A stretch of 37,941 nucleotides of DNA, taken from Chara braunii. Taxonomy: Eukaryota; Streptophyta; Charophyceae; Charales; Characeae. Positions 1 through 9,527 of the stretch are shown one piece after another. Under the pieces are notes generated by a model. It was not told the DNA's origin, made no database searches, and saw only the letters and a list, made by a program, of their open reading frames with translations. The stretch's first letter is position 1, and each line of letters opens with the position of its first letter. The DNA lies in assembly GCA_003427395.1 (NCBI GenBank), contig BFEA01000084.1, positions 2,179,268-2,217,208 of the forward strand. Reading direction: 5' to 3'. Position numbers and translations under genes: made by a program.

Positions 1-362
1 TTGTTCATCGCTTCAAGGTCCGTGGTAGTCAACAACCCGTCTCCCAGGCGGTATTTCCTTTGCATCCCCTCCTTGAACCTCTCCCAGCTACCTTGAGCCG
101 CATCTATGACTTTCTTCACCTCTTGATGGTAGCTGTGGAGGACATACTGAAGGATGCGTTGAAACTTTACAACATCCGGCCGCCCGACCAAAGCTTGTTC
201 CACCCGCTCTAGCCATTCTGAGACTCTCTCCCCACAGAAATGGAGAGTATCGACCTTTGGGATGTTACTCGGGTTTCTTTCATGTCGGTCGATGGTCGCG
301 ATGAGGTCATCGAGTGTCAGGCCCTTCTTGGGAACAACTGATGCGCCACCAGTCTCAACCAT
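1..362 (-). CDS. Ty3/gypsy-type gag-like protein, 5' part (cut by window edge)
   Basis: The reading frame runs from ATG at 362-360 to the window edge, giving 120 residues. An in-frame TAA at 383-381 supports this start. The protein opens MVETGGASVVPKKG and contains WLERVEQAL, a helical stretch around VKFQRILQYVLHSYHQEV, and SWERFKEGMQRKY. A Trp followed by helices and a second 'W..FK..m...y' block is the usual look of the retrotransposon gag capsid domain (retrotrans_gag type), which packages element RNA in cytoplasmic particles. No partner pol gene lies next to it in the window; it would be further left, outside. The assignment rests on motif pattern only. The frame is clean over the part seen, so this may be a fairly young copy. 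Confidence 0.62.
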   Translation of the reverse strand, partial: MVETGGASVVPKKGLTLDDLIATIDRHERNPSNIPKVDTLHFCGERVSEWLERVEQALVGRPDVVKFQRILQYVLHSYHQEVKKVIDAAQGSWERFKEGMQRKYRLGDGLLTTTDLEAMN

Positions 363-383
363 CTTGACAGCCTTTTCTTTTTA

Positions 384-1408
384 AGTTCCCTGGCAAAAGA
401 AAACAAGTACATCCCCTTATTCAACATTATACCTTGACCGGTCTATTCCGTTCGTCCTACCTAACCCTTAGTACTTACTTTACCCACTGCTAACACGATC
501 GTCCCTCATACTTCCTCTACTTGGGTAGGTAAATTTCCTCACCTACACTTAGTCATTCATATATTCTATCATTACCTTCTCATCACTCCTTTATGCCTTT
601 TCTTATTCACTTCTCATACCCGGATGTCGTTCCACCAGGGACAACGATAGGCTTTCCGTTATCCCCGGCAACGGTGCCACCTGTCGGGCGCATCAGTCCG
701 GCACCGCATGGGGGCAGCGCAGGACCCTCCCGGCCGCGTCACGCAGGAGTTGGTTTTCATAACCCTTCGTCGCACTATACATGGAGTTTCCGCAAGCCGC
801 TCCGGCCGGGTGCGCCAACCATACCTCTCGCGAGCCCCTACAACAGGATAGGGCCTACGCGAGGCACGACTTACCTACACCTTACGGGAGTTGTCACCTT
901 CCTTCGGTGGGCGTATCCCCGCCGAGCTACCAGTCTACAGTACGAAAGCTAATCAGTTGCAATCGCAGAGGTGGACCAGCCGAGGGCGTTTCTCGTTCGC
1001 TGTAGCATAGGGTTTACACGCGGTAATACGCCTCTATCGGACTCGCACGTGAACCGACATCTTGGGGGGGCTGAGGTCCCAAGCGCGACTCATCGTCGGT
1101 CGACTAGGACGCATCCCACACACCACGCACACTCCACTTTACGAACACTCATACACACAAAACAACATATATACGAAACGACACAATACCAACAACGCGA
1201 CAACGCTCCTAGCCCCTCGGTAGCCAACCCATAACTTTCCAATGCGGAAATCGGATAAGCGTCGCGCGCTCAACTTAGTATAAAACTGCGCGGACGCAGG
1301 GCATATTCATATCGACTTGCAATGCAGGCGTACACAATCAGTCGCAACGATGGCGTACTATGTAGTGCCCATAATCAAGCGATCCCTCGTGGATTCGAGT
1401 ACCGCTTA
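384..1408. other. Non-coding stretch, nothing recognised
   Basis: Short Pro/Arg-rich frames on the plus strand between 593 and 1234 overlap each other and show no domain. The segment may be the leader or LTR side of the minus-strand gag element that starts at 362, but I see no TG...CA ends, primer-binding site or second LTR copy that would prove it. Confidence 0.3.
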
Positions 1409-1488
1409 TGACACTCAAGTGTCAGACTTGAAGTGTCGTGAGGGCCTAGCCCTTCACGACATTGCACGACTGAAGGAATAGTCGTGCA
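1409..1488. repeat. Cluster of three adjacent hairpins
   Basis: Three inverted repeats follow one another in 80 bp. TGACACT (1409-1415) pairs with AGTGTCA (1418-1424) over a 2-base spacer. CGTGAGGGC (1437-1445) pairs with GCCCTTCACG (1449-1458) with one bulge. TGCACGACT (1463-1471) pairs perfectly with AGTCGTGCA (1480-1488) over an 8-base loop. No gene is attached. The strand is unknown because the stems work on both. Confidence 0.55.
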
Positions 1489-2064
1489 GCCGCCGAGGCA
1501 CCTCAAGCTCTCGACCTGAGTGTCACGGTAGGCAAATCAAATAGGCTCTTCGCGAGGGAAAACCCCTCCTCTGCAGAGCCTAGGGCTTGGGATGTCTTGT
1601 ACAAGGACCTCGAATCCCGGCCCAGGACCAAACGTCCGACTAAGAAAATCACCAAAAAGCAAGAGACAAGAAAAAAAGGAGAGACCTCCTTTAAGCCCCT
1701 CAGTCTTAGCTTCTTAATGGGTCTCTAATGTGGGTGCTCTTCAACCCATGCAAACATTCATCCCAAGTATACCCATGTATACATATATAAGGGTTAAGTA
1801 TGTGACGATCATTTTTTATGGTCTCACTGGGGTCTCTCACGATAATGCGTATATGTGTGATCGCAGGCAACCAAATCCAGAATCTGATTCACAGCACATA
1901 CCTGCCATCACATCAACAAGCCAAATCAACAGCCCACACACTACACGGAGTCAACCCCAACCACCTTCGACATTCATACCCCTCGCTTTAGCCATGCAAG
2001 CCACAAAACCTCCTGTCCAACCAACCTTAATTAAATACTCAGCACCTTTGTCAAATGGTCATTC
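1489..2064. other. Non-coding stretch
   Basis: No convincing gene. A plus-strand frame at 1730-2092 has no recognisable domain. The AT content rises towards the TATA-like sequence at 2065. Confidence 0.3.
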
Positions 2065-2260
2065 TATAAAAGTCCGGGTGAAACCTTCATAAAACAACAA
2101 AATCACCAGGGCTAAAGCCTTTTAGGTTGAGTGTAGAGAGAGAGTTGAAATTGAGTTGTAGACCGACGAATCGGCAACCGACCTGTTATCAGCGATATCA
2201 GAAAGTGATCCTCTAAAGGATCAAGCTGGATCTAGCCCTGAAATTAGATCAAATGATCAA
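2065..2260 (+). promoter_or_regulatory. Possible LTR-type promoter (TATA box) and leader
   Basis: TATAAAAG lies at 2065-2072. It is followed by a purine-rich GTGTAGAGAGAGAG stretch, a hairpin TGATCCT/AGGATCA (2206-2212 with 2217-2223, loop CTAA), and a segment around 2187-2200 that loosely resembles the initiator-Met tRNA primer-binding site used by many plant LTR elements. The order (TATA, short transcribed leader, primer-site-like sequence) suggests the right part of a solo or 5' LTR. I found no second LTR copy, so this is an inference of modest weight. Confidence 0.3.
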
Positions 2261-2479
2261 AAGGAACTGTAACATACCGCACACGAATCCCCAAGCTAAG
2301 ATCATAAGTGTATGGAGAATACAACTCCATAATACATCCTCACTCACAATCTCCCTTATGAGCTAAACCTAAGTCTACTTTTAAGTCAGTGCTTAAGCCA
2401 AAGGTAGACCAACTGCAAAATCTCCTCTATTCTGGGTGGATCGCCTGAATCACCTGTCAAAATATAATCTATCTCCTCT

Positions 2480-3420
2480 AAACTAAGAAAATTTTGGCAG
2501 CGCTTCCCGTAGGAAAAGTGTCTTTCCATAATTTATATAAGCCCAGATATGGGAGCAAAAATAATCTCTAACTTCTGGAAAGTCAAATTTTGTCTAACTC
2601 TCTGAATTAGTAGAAATTTTAGCAGCACTCCCTCTAGAAAGGGAGACTTCCCAGATTTATGCTAAGTTAGATATGAAAGCATAATTAATCTCTAACTCTA
2701 GAAAGTCAAATTCTGTCTAACTCTCTGAATTAGTAACAATTTGGGCAACACTCCCTTTAGCAAGGGAGACTTCCCAGATTTATACTAAGTCAGATATAAA
2801 AGCAAAATTAATCTCTAACCGTGGAAAGTCAAATTCTGTCTAACTCTCTGAATTAGTAGAAATTTGGGCAGCACTCCCTTTAGAAAGGGAGACTTCCCAT
2901 ATTTATACCAAGTCAGATATGAAAGCAGAATTAATCTCTAACTCTGGAAAGTCAAATTTTGTCTAACTCTCTGAATTAGTAGAAATTTCGGCAGCACTCC
3001 CTTTACAAAGGGAGACTTCCCAGATTTATACTAAGTCAGATACGAACTCGAACAACAGCTCGAGCTCATCTTTTAGACTGAATTTAACTAACTCCTTAAT
3101 TTTGCAGAAATTTCGGCAGCACTCCCTCTAGAAAAGTGCTATTCCAAAATTTATACAAGGCTAAGTTCAGAATTTTAAGAATAACTTTGACTTCTCAAAG
3201 TCCAATTTTGTCTAACTCCCTGAATTAGTAAAAATTTGGGCAGCACTCCCTCTAGAAAAGGAGACTTTCCAGATTTATACTAATCCATATATGGAAAAGA
3301 CAAGCTGAACTCTGACAAGTCAAAAGTTGATTAACTTCTTGGATTTGTAGAAATTTCGGCAGCGCTTTCCGTAGGAAAAGTAGCGTGTCAAGATTTATAC
3401 AAAGCCAAGAATAAGAAAAG
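2480..3420. repeat. 123-bp tandem repeat, eight units
   Basis: A conserved GCAGCAC-type block recurs at about 2497, 2622, 2745, 2868, 2991, 3116, 3240 and 3359, giving a period of 119-125 bp. Each unit reads roughly: GAAATTTCGGCAGC, a CTCCCTTT/AAAGGGAG hairpin, ACTTCCCAGATTTATAC, TAAGTCAGATATG, AATCTCTAAC, GGAAAGTCAAATT, TGTCTAACTCTCTGAATTAG. The inner five units are most alike. The outer ones (first, sixth, last) are more diverged, as usual for arrays kept alike by unequal exchange. There is no open reading frame across the units. The array may be the untranslated leader of a retroelement starting near 2065. Confidence 0.85.
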
Positions 3421-3693
3421 ATCTCAGAAAATGCAGGAATTGACCTAAGTAAAAAAAACGTTATTACAGAAAAATGCAGGAATTGACACTAACTTCTATG
3501 GCTTTAGCACGTGGCGAACAACTACAGTAACTACCTATAGTAATGAAACTTAAACAAACTAGCCATCCTATCCAGTCACATGCAAACCAAACCACCGATG
3601 TAAGTACTCTCACTACCCCAAGTTTATTCCATATAGATAGTTCATGAATCTTCAAGTTCTTGAATCCTTATACCCATCTTACATAAGACATAG

Positions 3694-4376
3694 AGCTGGA
3701 CCATTCGCCATGGAAATAATGCCCAGCTTGTCTTTATGATATACACGAACAGGTTGCACAACTACTTCTTTCTTCTTTTGGGCAGTTGACTAGGCCATTC
3801 GTCATGGAAACAATGCCTAGTCGCCCTGAGCTGTTTAATATCCAAAAATTTAGTATTTCTCTGACTTTGTTTTTAAAAGAAAAAGCAAATATGGGCAGGG
3901 GACTGAATCATTCACAGTAGAAACAATGTTCAGCTTGCCCAAACTTTTTTCATTTATACTTTGTATTTTCCTTTTTCTCTTTTTAATGATATGGCTTAAC
4001 GCAAGACCATTCACAGTAGAAACAATGCCCAGCTGCCAGTTCACATGCAAATATACATAAAATACTTTCCTTTATACTTAGTTTAAATTATGTGTGTGGT
4101 TTTAAGGCTAAACCATTCACCATGGAAACAATGCTTAGGCTTAGACCAAAAATCCTCCCTCAAAATAAACAAGAATTTAAACCCCTTCAATCAGACAACC
4201 CTCAGAGTTAGCTAAGGTAGCCAGGCCATTCACAGTAGAAACAATGCCTGGCTGCCAGAAAACAATCAAATAAATACAGCAACCAGGTCATTCACAGTAG
4301 AAACAATGCCTGGTCCTTCAGAAAATATCCAAATAAACATAGCCCTGAGCCATTCACACAAGAAACAATGCTCAGG
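3694..4376. repeat. Array of eight related hairpins with co-varying arms
   Basis: A block CATT - 12 bases - AATG recurs at about 3702, 3796, 3909, 4008, 4114, 4227, 4289 and 4351. The 12-base middle is CACAGTAGAAAC or close variants. Outside CATT and AATG the flanking arms differ between copies but stay complementary: AGCTGG/CCAGCT (3694/3723), GACTAGG/CCTAGTC (3788/3816), CTGAA/TTCAG (3903/3929), CTAA/TTAG (4108/4135), AGCCAGG/CCTGGCT (4219/4247), ACCAGG/CCTGGT (4282/4309), CCTGAG/CTCAGG (4344/4371). Only the fourth copy (about 4007-4027) has lost its left arm. Constant loops with compensating arm changes point to selection on RNA or DNA structure. Confidence 0.8.
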
Positions 4377-4379
4377 CTT

Positions 4380-6215
4380 TGGTTGACCCGGTCAAACGCA
4401 TGCAGTCTACCTTCCTTCCACCTTCCCCCAATTCATCCTTAGTCTGCTTTCAATCAGAACAGAATAGAAACTTAGGCTTCACTCTTACACATTCTTTCCA
4501 GTTAGTCTGATTAGGTCCTGAAGAGAAAGCAAAAACCATAGGGACAAACGCATGCATACAACAATCATCTTGCAGGGAGATAGGCAAATATGGGTAGTAG
4601 TGGGGTTTATACAGATAAAGATGATTTGCCTGAAGGTTCCCTGCCTCCAGAACTCCTCCTGAGTTCCGACAGAGCTTCCGCAATCGGTGGGTGGACTCCC
4701 CACAGAGTCTTGATGCGGACCTACGGTTTGCAATCCCGACTGCCACCTTCCTCTCGTAACCAGAGACCAGACTGAGACTTAGAGTAAGAAAGGTAGAAGG
4801 AGAAAGTTTTAGACTCTCAGATCCAAGAGAGGTGCTTTCAGACTCACAGGAGAGGGCCTTGATTCCTTCACGCGCTTGAGAGCCCCGCAATGGTGGCCAA
4901 GCACGCGGCCGCTGGTCCACTCGATGTCAGACCGTTGACAAAATGGCACCCTGACGAAACTTCAAGCCGTAGCCGTAACCCTCTGACGACCTCTCGGATC
5001 ACAGCAATAACCCCCCTCCATAAACCTGATCATACCACCTTCGTTTTCCTGCGATAAAAACTGCAATCACACGGCTCTATACAACCACCGTGCTCATGAC
5101 ATCACCAACACCAGCAATGGCGCGAGTTCAAAGAGCACAGCAAGTGCTCGGATCAGTGGTGGTCTGATGGCACCGCAAGCAGCAACATGGACAGCGGCTT
5201 CTCAGCAAACAACAGCGTCCAGTGATCTTTTAAGGCTCAGCAACGACCCTCCAACAAACAGCCGCTTGCAGCAAGCACATATGCCGGCACCTCAGCAGCT
5301 AGGCCCCCATAAAAGACCCAGTGTGCCCGGCAGCAAAGGTAAGACGCTGCCACATGCACAACAACTGTGTGACATGGGCCAAGCACCAGTCCGATGTCAC
5401 TTAACAGACTGTATGCCTAACGCGTGGTGAGTGCCCCCTTACAACACAGTATGCAGTGATAGCATAGGCTCATAGCCCACAATCGTATCCACAGGTCGTG
5501 GTCTCAAGACAAACTCCTACTTCCTCCTCTCGCCTCCCTGCTTCTTGCACTCCTGCATAACTGTTCCCCGATGCCCCGCTGCGTCCTTTCCTCTCGGTTT
5601 CCTCTGTGATAGCGCCCCCTCCCTCCTTATTTTACACCGAGTACTATTATTACGGTCTCAACAGAGATNCTAGCCGACAGGATCAAAAGGGCCCCACTTT
5701 TCGATGGGCAGTGTCCGTGCGAGGATACTCTTGGCAGGTCATCAGATACGAGGTGCCTGACGATCACCTCGGCTATAACGGTAGTTACGGAAGGCATAGT
5801 AGCAACGGAGCAGTCACGAACCAAACGAACAACTCATTCACTCCGTACAGCACCGCACACATCCTCTACGGAGGCAAGGCGGCACTCGACCGACTTCACA
5901 TCATGATCGAACCCCGCAAACTGTCGACTCCTACCCCCCACTGAACCAGGGAGTCGCCCCTGTCAAGCATCCATCATCACGTATAGCGACACAGACATCC
6001 CGAACCGAGCAGCCCTTCATCGACGTCTGGCCCGTATCAGCGGTCGAGTCCTCCCCTTCCCACAGGTACATGCGCCCCTCGACCAAGTCTCCTGCTATAA
6101 CCCCGTCACTCGATAGCTCCACACAGCCTTTTGAGCCCGCACCGCGGGAACCAAGAGCTGATCCTTCGATTCGTCCCGTATCNACAGTCCTGCGAGCCAG
6201 GTAAGCTCGACACGT
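4380..6215. other. Non-coding stretch, nothing recognised
   Basis: Frames such as 4450-4920 (minus, 156 residues) and 5606-5944 (plus, containing an ambiguous base at 5669) show no domain and overlap frames on the other strand. TATA-like CATAAAAG occurs at about 5290. I cannot assign this segment. Confidence 0.3.
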
Positions 6216-6256
6216 ACTCTCTCTTTCTCTCTCTCTCTCCCTCTCTCTCTCTCTCT
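6216..6256. repeat. CT/GA microsatellite
   Basis: About 40 bases of CT dinucleotides with a few interruptions (TTT, CC). Confidence 0.9.
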
Positions 6257-6400
6257 GCTTCGCACCCGCAATCGTACCCTTCCAAGCACATAAAAATTCG
6301 AATGAATCTTCTGTTGGAACGCGGAAAGATACATGCCATTTTCACGAAATAGAAATCCTCCCGTGCGCAGCACCACGCACACCCATTCCTACTTACTTCT

Positions 6401-6870
6401 AAATCTACTAATTCCTTTGCTAAACTAATTTCAGATCCGGGGTCGCCCAACTTCAAACCCCCCGGATCGACTTTTACATCGCCCGTGTTTATCAAGAAAT
6501 AGGCGCGAAAAACGTTCCTTCCGGCCCCTGCCATAGCCGGCTCCCACCATCTCCCCGCATCTATCTTTCCAACTAACTCCTAATCTACTAACCTTCTCGC
6601 TAATCTGACCCCATATTCGGATTCACCCACTGTGAAAACCCCTCAAACGACCGTTCACTCGCCCGTTCTCATCAAGGAACGGGCGATCCAGACGCTTTTC
6701 TTCCCCACCATAGCCAACTTCCGCCGTACCTCTTCGCAGTCCATTCCTTCTCTACCTTCAATTCTACTAATCCTATACCAAAATTGACCGTATAATCGGG
6801 TTCGCCCGACCTAGAAACCCACGTCTAGCTTCTTCCCTCGCTCGTTTCCGTTCAGAAATGAGCGATTTAT
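6401..6870. repeat. 182-bp tandem repeat, three diverged units with a conserved hairpin
   Basis: The landmark TCTACTAA followed by TCGCCC-like sequence recurs at about 6401, 6583 and 6763. Each unit carries a stem-loop at the same place: CGCC/GGCG in unit 1 (6480-6505), TCGCCCGTT/AACGGGCGA in unit 2 (6659-6667 with 6678-6686), TCGCTCGTTTC/GAAATGAGCGA in unit 3 (6838-6848 with 6855-6865). The CCC/GGG to CTC/GAG change is compensated on both arms. Unit 1 has an extra 9-bp stem GATCCGGGG/CCCCGGATC (6434-6442 with 6460-6468). Confidence 0.65.
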
Positions 6871-7130
6871 GCTCTCCCTGCTGTGGCACGCTCGCCCCCT
6901 CACCTTAGCTGCGCCATCTGTCCTTCATGCACCCTGCGCTTGCCCCCATCCAGATCCGTTCCCTATTCCGTTTTCCCTGTACCTGGTGCCTTGACCCGTC
7001 GTCTCCCGTCTACCTCTGCCTCAGCGCTCCCGTTCGTGCCTGCCGATGCCGACTGGAGGTCACACCAAAGTCCCGAAACGCGCCGCGACCCGATTAGTGC
7101 ACTGCTCGTAATAAGAAAAAACAAACGATC
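6871..7130. other. Short non-coding segment next to the U6-like sequence
   Basis: No domain is seen in either strand. Read on the minus strand, a run of six T lies at about 7115-7121 and could act as a Pol III terminator for the U6-like sequence to its right. Confidence 0.3.
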
Positions 7131-7181
7131 GAAACAGATGCGACGCGCCCGATTTATGCCTGTCATCTTTGCGTAGAGGCC

Positions 7182-7213
<32 letters not shown>

Positions 7214-7233
7214 ACGGATGTCCCGAAGGACAC
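7131..7233 (-). ncRNA. U6 spliceosomal snRNA-like sequence, probably a pseudogene
   Basis: Read on the minus strand from about 7233, the sequence begins with the plant-type 5' stem-loop GTCCTTCGGGAC. It continues with TAAAATTGGAACGATACAG, the invariant ACAGAGA box (7198-7192), AGATTAGCATGGCC and the start of the internal stem-loop with ATGACA. U6 RNA forms the catalytic core of the spliceosome with U2. Departures from canonical U6 are CCTCTACGCAAAG in place of CCCCTGCGCAAGG, GACAGGC in place of GACACGC, and a 3' end (after AAATCG) that does not match. There is no TATA box 25-30 bases upstream, and the nearest T-run terminator lies about 12 bases past the expected end. The core match is unmistakable, but the changes in the internal stem-loop and 3' end suggest a retrocopied or decayed copy. 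Confidence 0.8.
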
Positions 7234-7293
7234 GGTCTGGGCCGCGGGGTCAACAGACGACTCNNAATATTTGGTCTCCCTNATCGACCAAAC

Positions 7294-7363
7294 CCCACCA
7301 TCCGGATTCGAGCCCAGGTCTGTGTTTCAACAGTCCAAGGGTATACCGCTGAGCTAGGCCCAT
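7294..7363 (-). tRNA. tRNA-like sequence with Pol III A and B boxes (pseudogene or SINE head)
   Basis: On the minus strand TAGCTCAGCGG (7356-7346) fits the A box/D-arm, and GGGCTCGAATCC (7315-7304) fits the B box/T-arm. They stand 44 bases apart from position 8 to position 54, two less than in a normal tRNA. Between them GGACTGTTGAAACACAG resembles an anticodon arm with loop TTGAAAC. The acceptor arms do not pair and the T-stem is only partly paired, so it cannot be a working tRNA. It could be the head of a tRNA-derived SINE, or part of a tRNA/U6 chimera with the U6-like sequence 60 bases downstream on the same strand. Confidence 0.5.
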
Positions 7364-7379
7364 AGGCCCCAAAGGTAGT

Positions 7380-8306
7380 CGCGGCCCCGCACCCCACCTA
7401 CGGCACCGTGCCTCAAGGCAATACGGGTATGGCTTCGGCGCAGCCCGCGAGGACAGTTTGCCACAACACTTCAGGCGTCCCTGCGAATGCAACCTNCTTC
7501 CCGGGGCCCGACATTAGGCCCGATATCGGGCCCTAGGACGGGACGCGAGTAAACGAAACTAAAACGGATGCTAAACAAAAATAATAAAACTGAAACAGGG
7601 AACTTTTAACGGGCAGCCTTACGAATCGGCCCCCTTCGGTCGCGCTTGTAAACAAAAACGAAGGGGGATAGCCCCGTCGGGCCCTCGACCCCTCCGATTT
7701 TCTCCACGCCGCTCCGCTGCCACTGCTACATCGGGGTCCGCCGACCTCGATCCCCGAATCTCTGTATCGTCACCTCGAATGTCGTAACCTACAAGGCTAA
7801 ACCCAAACCTGAGACCAAAACACGCCGAGTGTCATATAAGACGGTGCAGCGCGGCGCTTTGGGCCAACAAAAACGGTTGCGCGACTCTCAGTGCCCGCGC
7901 CGGCTTGCCTATACCATGCCATAATTACCCCGCGCGCCATCCCACAACATCCCGCTCACCGCACGAAATCGCGCCGTTATTGCCGATGCCATCATTTGGG
8001 TCGTTCTCCGCACGCATGCTCAACTTGGTCAAACGTAACCATCGGAAAGAAGTATTCCCGAAAACCTAGTTTGATCAAGAATAAACAAAAGAGTAAAGTT
8101 ACAAATAGAAACGAATCGACCGACGTCCGCGCCGACCCTGTAATCAACGCTAGAAACGCAATCACACGCGCCTGCAACCTGCGCGCCCACGCACTCTTTA
8201 TTCTAGTCAGCCATCCTGTTAACATAATCACAGACACTGCCGCGCCTAGCGCGGCATACTTAAACTTTAAACTAAAAATATTTTCTGTCACCTGCAAAAA
8301 ACCAGG
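7380..8306. other. GC-rich non-coding stretch with a 16-bp perfect palindrome
   Basis: No gene is recognised; overlapping frames at 7891-8322 show no domain. GGCCCGATATCGGGCC at 7517-7532 is a perfect palindrome. Ambiguous bases at 7264-7265, 7282 and 7497 indicate a difficult assembly. Confidence 0.35.
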
Positions 8307-8332
8307 GCGGATACCCTTGTAAGGGTATTCGC
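8307..8332. repeat. 12-2-12 inverted repeat
   Basis: GCGGATACCCTT and AAGGGTATTCGC are inverted copies (one G-T pair) separated by GT. The 12-base arms with a 2-base spacer have the same geometry as the palindromic family of 15.8-35.7 kb, and share CGGAT, but the arms differ otherwise. Confidence 0.5.
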
Positions 8333-8591
8333 ACCGACAGCGCGTAGCCCCCCGAGGTCCCTCAGCAGTACCTCCTTAGGGCTTTGTCCCTCCTCGCAGT
8401 GTTCTTTCCGCTGAGGAGCGCGCGGCCATTTTGGGCCGGCGTGGGTGTTTGCGCTGCCGCCAGGACGGTCATGTCTCCTTGCGGTGCCCTTACACCGCCT
8501 CCCTCGACCGCCACGACGCTGACCTTTCTCGCCAGCGTCGTGCTCAGTCCCCCCCTGGCGCTTCAAATCCCCGCGGCGCCTCCTAGCCACG

Positions 8592-9527
8592 GTGAAGTGT
8601 ACACCTGCTCCCTCCTCAGAAGTCGGCTTCCCGAACTTCCCCGTCACGGTTTGCCCCTCTTGCTATTGGAAATCAGGTATCGCAGGATCCGACAGAGTGT
8701 ACTCAACCCTCTGTCAGAGTACCGTTTGCGCCTCCACAGACCACCGTTCCCCCCTCTACCCCTCCGCAACTACCGGCGCGTCGAGTCATTCGCTCAGCCC
8801 ATTCCAACGAGCAACTCGCTACTTGCGAGGAGTCGTGTCCTCTCTTCTGGACTTGAGCATGCTCCAGGCTCGTCAGGAGCGACTCACCCTCCATGTCGCT
8901 GCACTGCGTCGCCTTCTCACCATCCTTTCTGACCCTTATCGCACCCTCCCGATCATTCCAGTACGACTGGGGACCTCAACGAGGGTGTACTCAGCGCTGT
9001 GGGATTCTGGTTCTCAGGGCGACTTCATTCACCCACGTGTGGTGAAAGAAGCCCGCTTACCCACGATAGGGTCTCTGACTCCCATCTCCGTCACCCTAGG
9101 GGATGACAAGACCCAGCGCTTCTTCAATCAGACGGCCACCGACCTCCCCTTCTTCCTCACCCTCGAGCCGATTGATCGTCCCTCGGCGTCTCGTCGCCAC
9201 CGCTCCTCTGCACATCTCGATGTGATGGAGATGGGGTACGATTTCATTCTCGGTACTCCGTGGTCTCGTCGGTTCCGCAGCACTGAGGCCGATTGAGCGA
9301 CCAACTGTCACCAACACTCTCGTTCTCAAAACGAAGTGCGGATAGATGTATCACGTACCTTTCATAGGTACCACTGCGATACCACGCCCCAATCCTCCTC
9401 CCCGGAGCCTTCCGTGCCCACACAATCTCCTTCTATCACTGTCACCTCGCCTCGGCAGTTCGCCCACTTCGTCCAACGGGACGACGGCACCTTCTTTATG
9501 GTGAACGTGATGGATCTCTTACACTAA
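8592..9527 (+). pseudogene. Ty3/gypsy pol fragment: retropepsin-type protease and following linker
   Basis: The frame from 8592 to the TGA at 9294-9296 holds the aspartic protease of a Ty3/gypsy polyprotein. PVRLGTSTRVYSALWDSGSQ contains the catalytic D-S-G at residues 138-140 (GAT at 9003), followed by GDFIHPRVVKEARLP, and the flap-side strand YDFILGTPW near residues 216-224 supplies the I-L-G motif. Such proteases act as dimers to cut gag-pol. The same frame continues past the stop through FHRYHCDTTPQ and FVQRDDGTFFMVNVMD to a stop at 9525-9527, resembling the linker before reverse transcriptase. The stretch 9297-9340 reads better in another frame, so small indels are also likely. Reverse transcriptase, RNase H and integrase are absent. 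It lies on the strand opposite to the gag at 1-362, so it is a different insertion. Confidence 0.7.

Noticed and set aside
4450-4920. A 156-residue minus-strand reading frame
   Set aside because: It has no domain or homologous pattern, unusual composition, and overlaps a second frame; it lies in repeat-bordering non-coding DNA.
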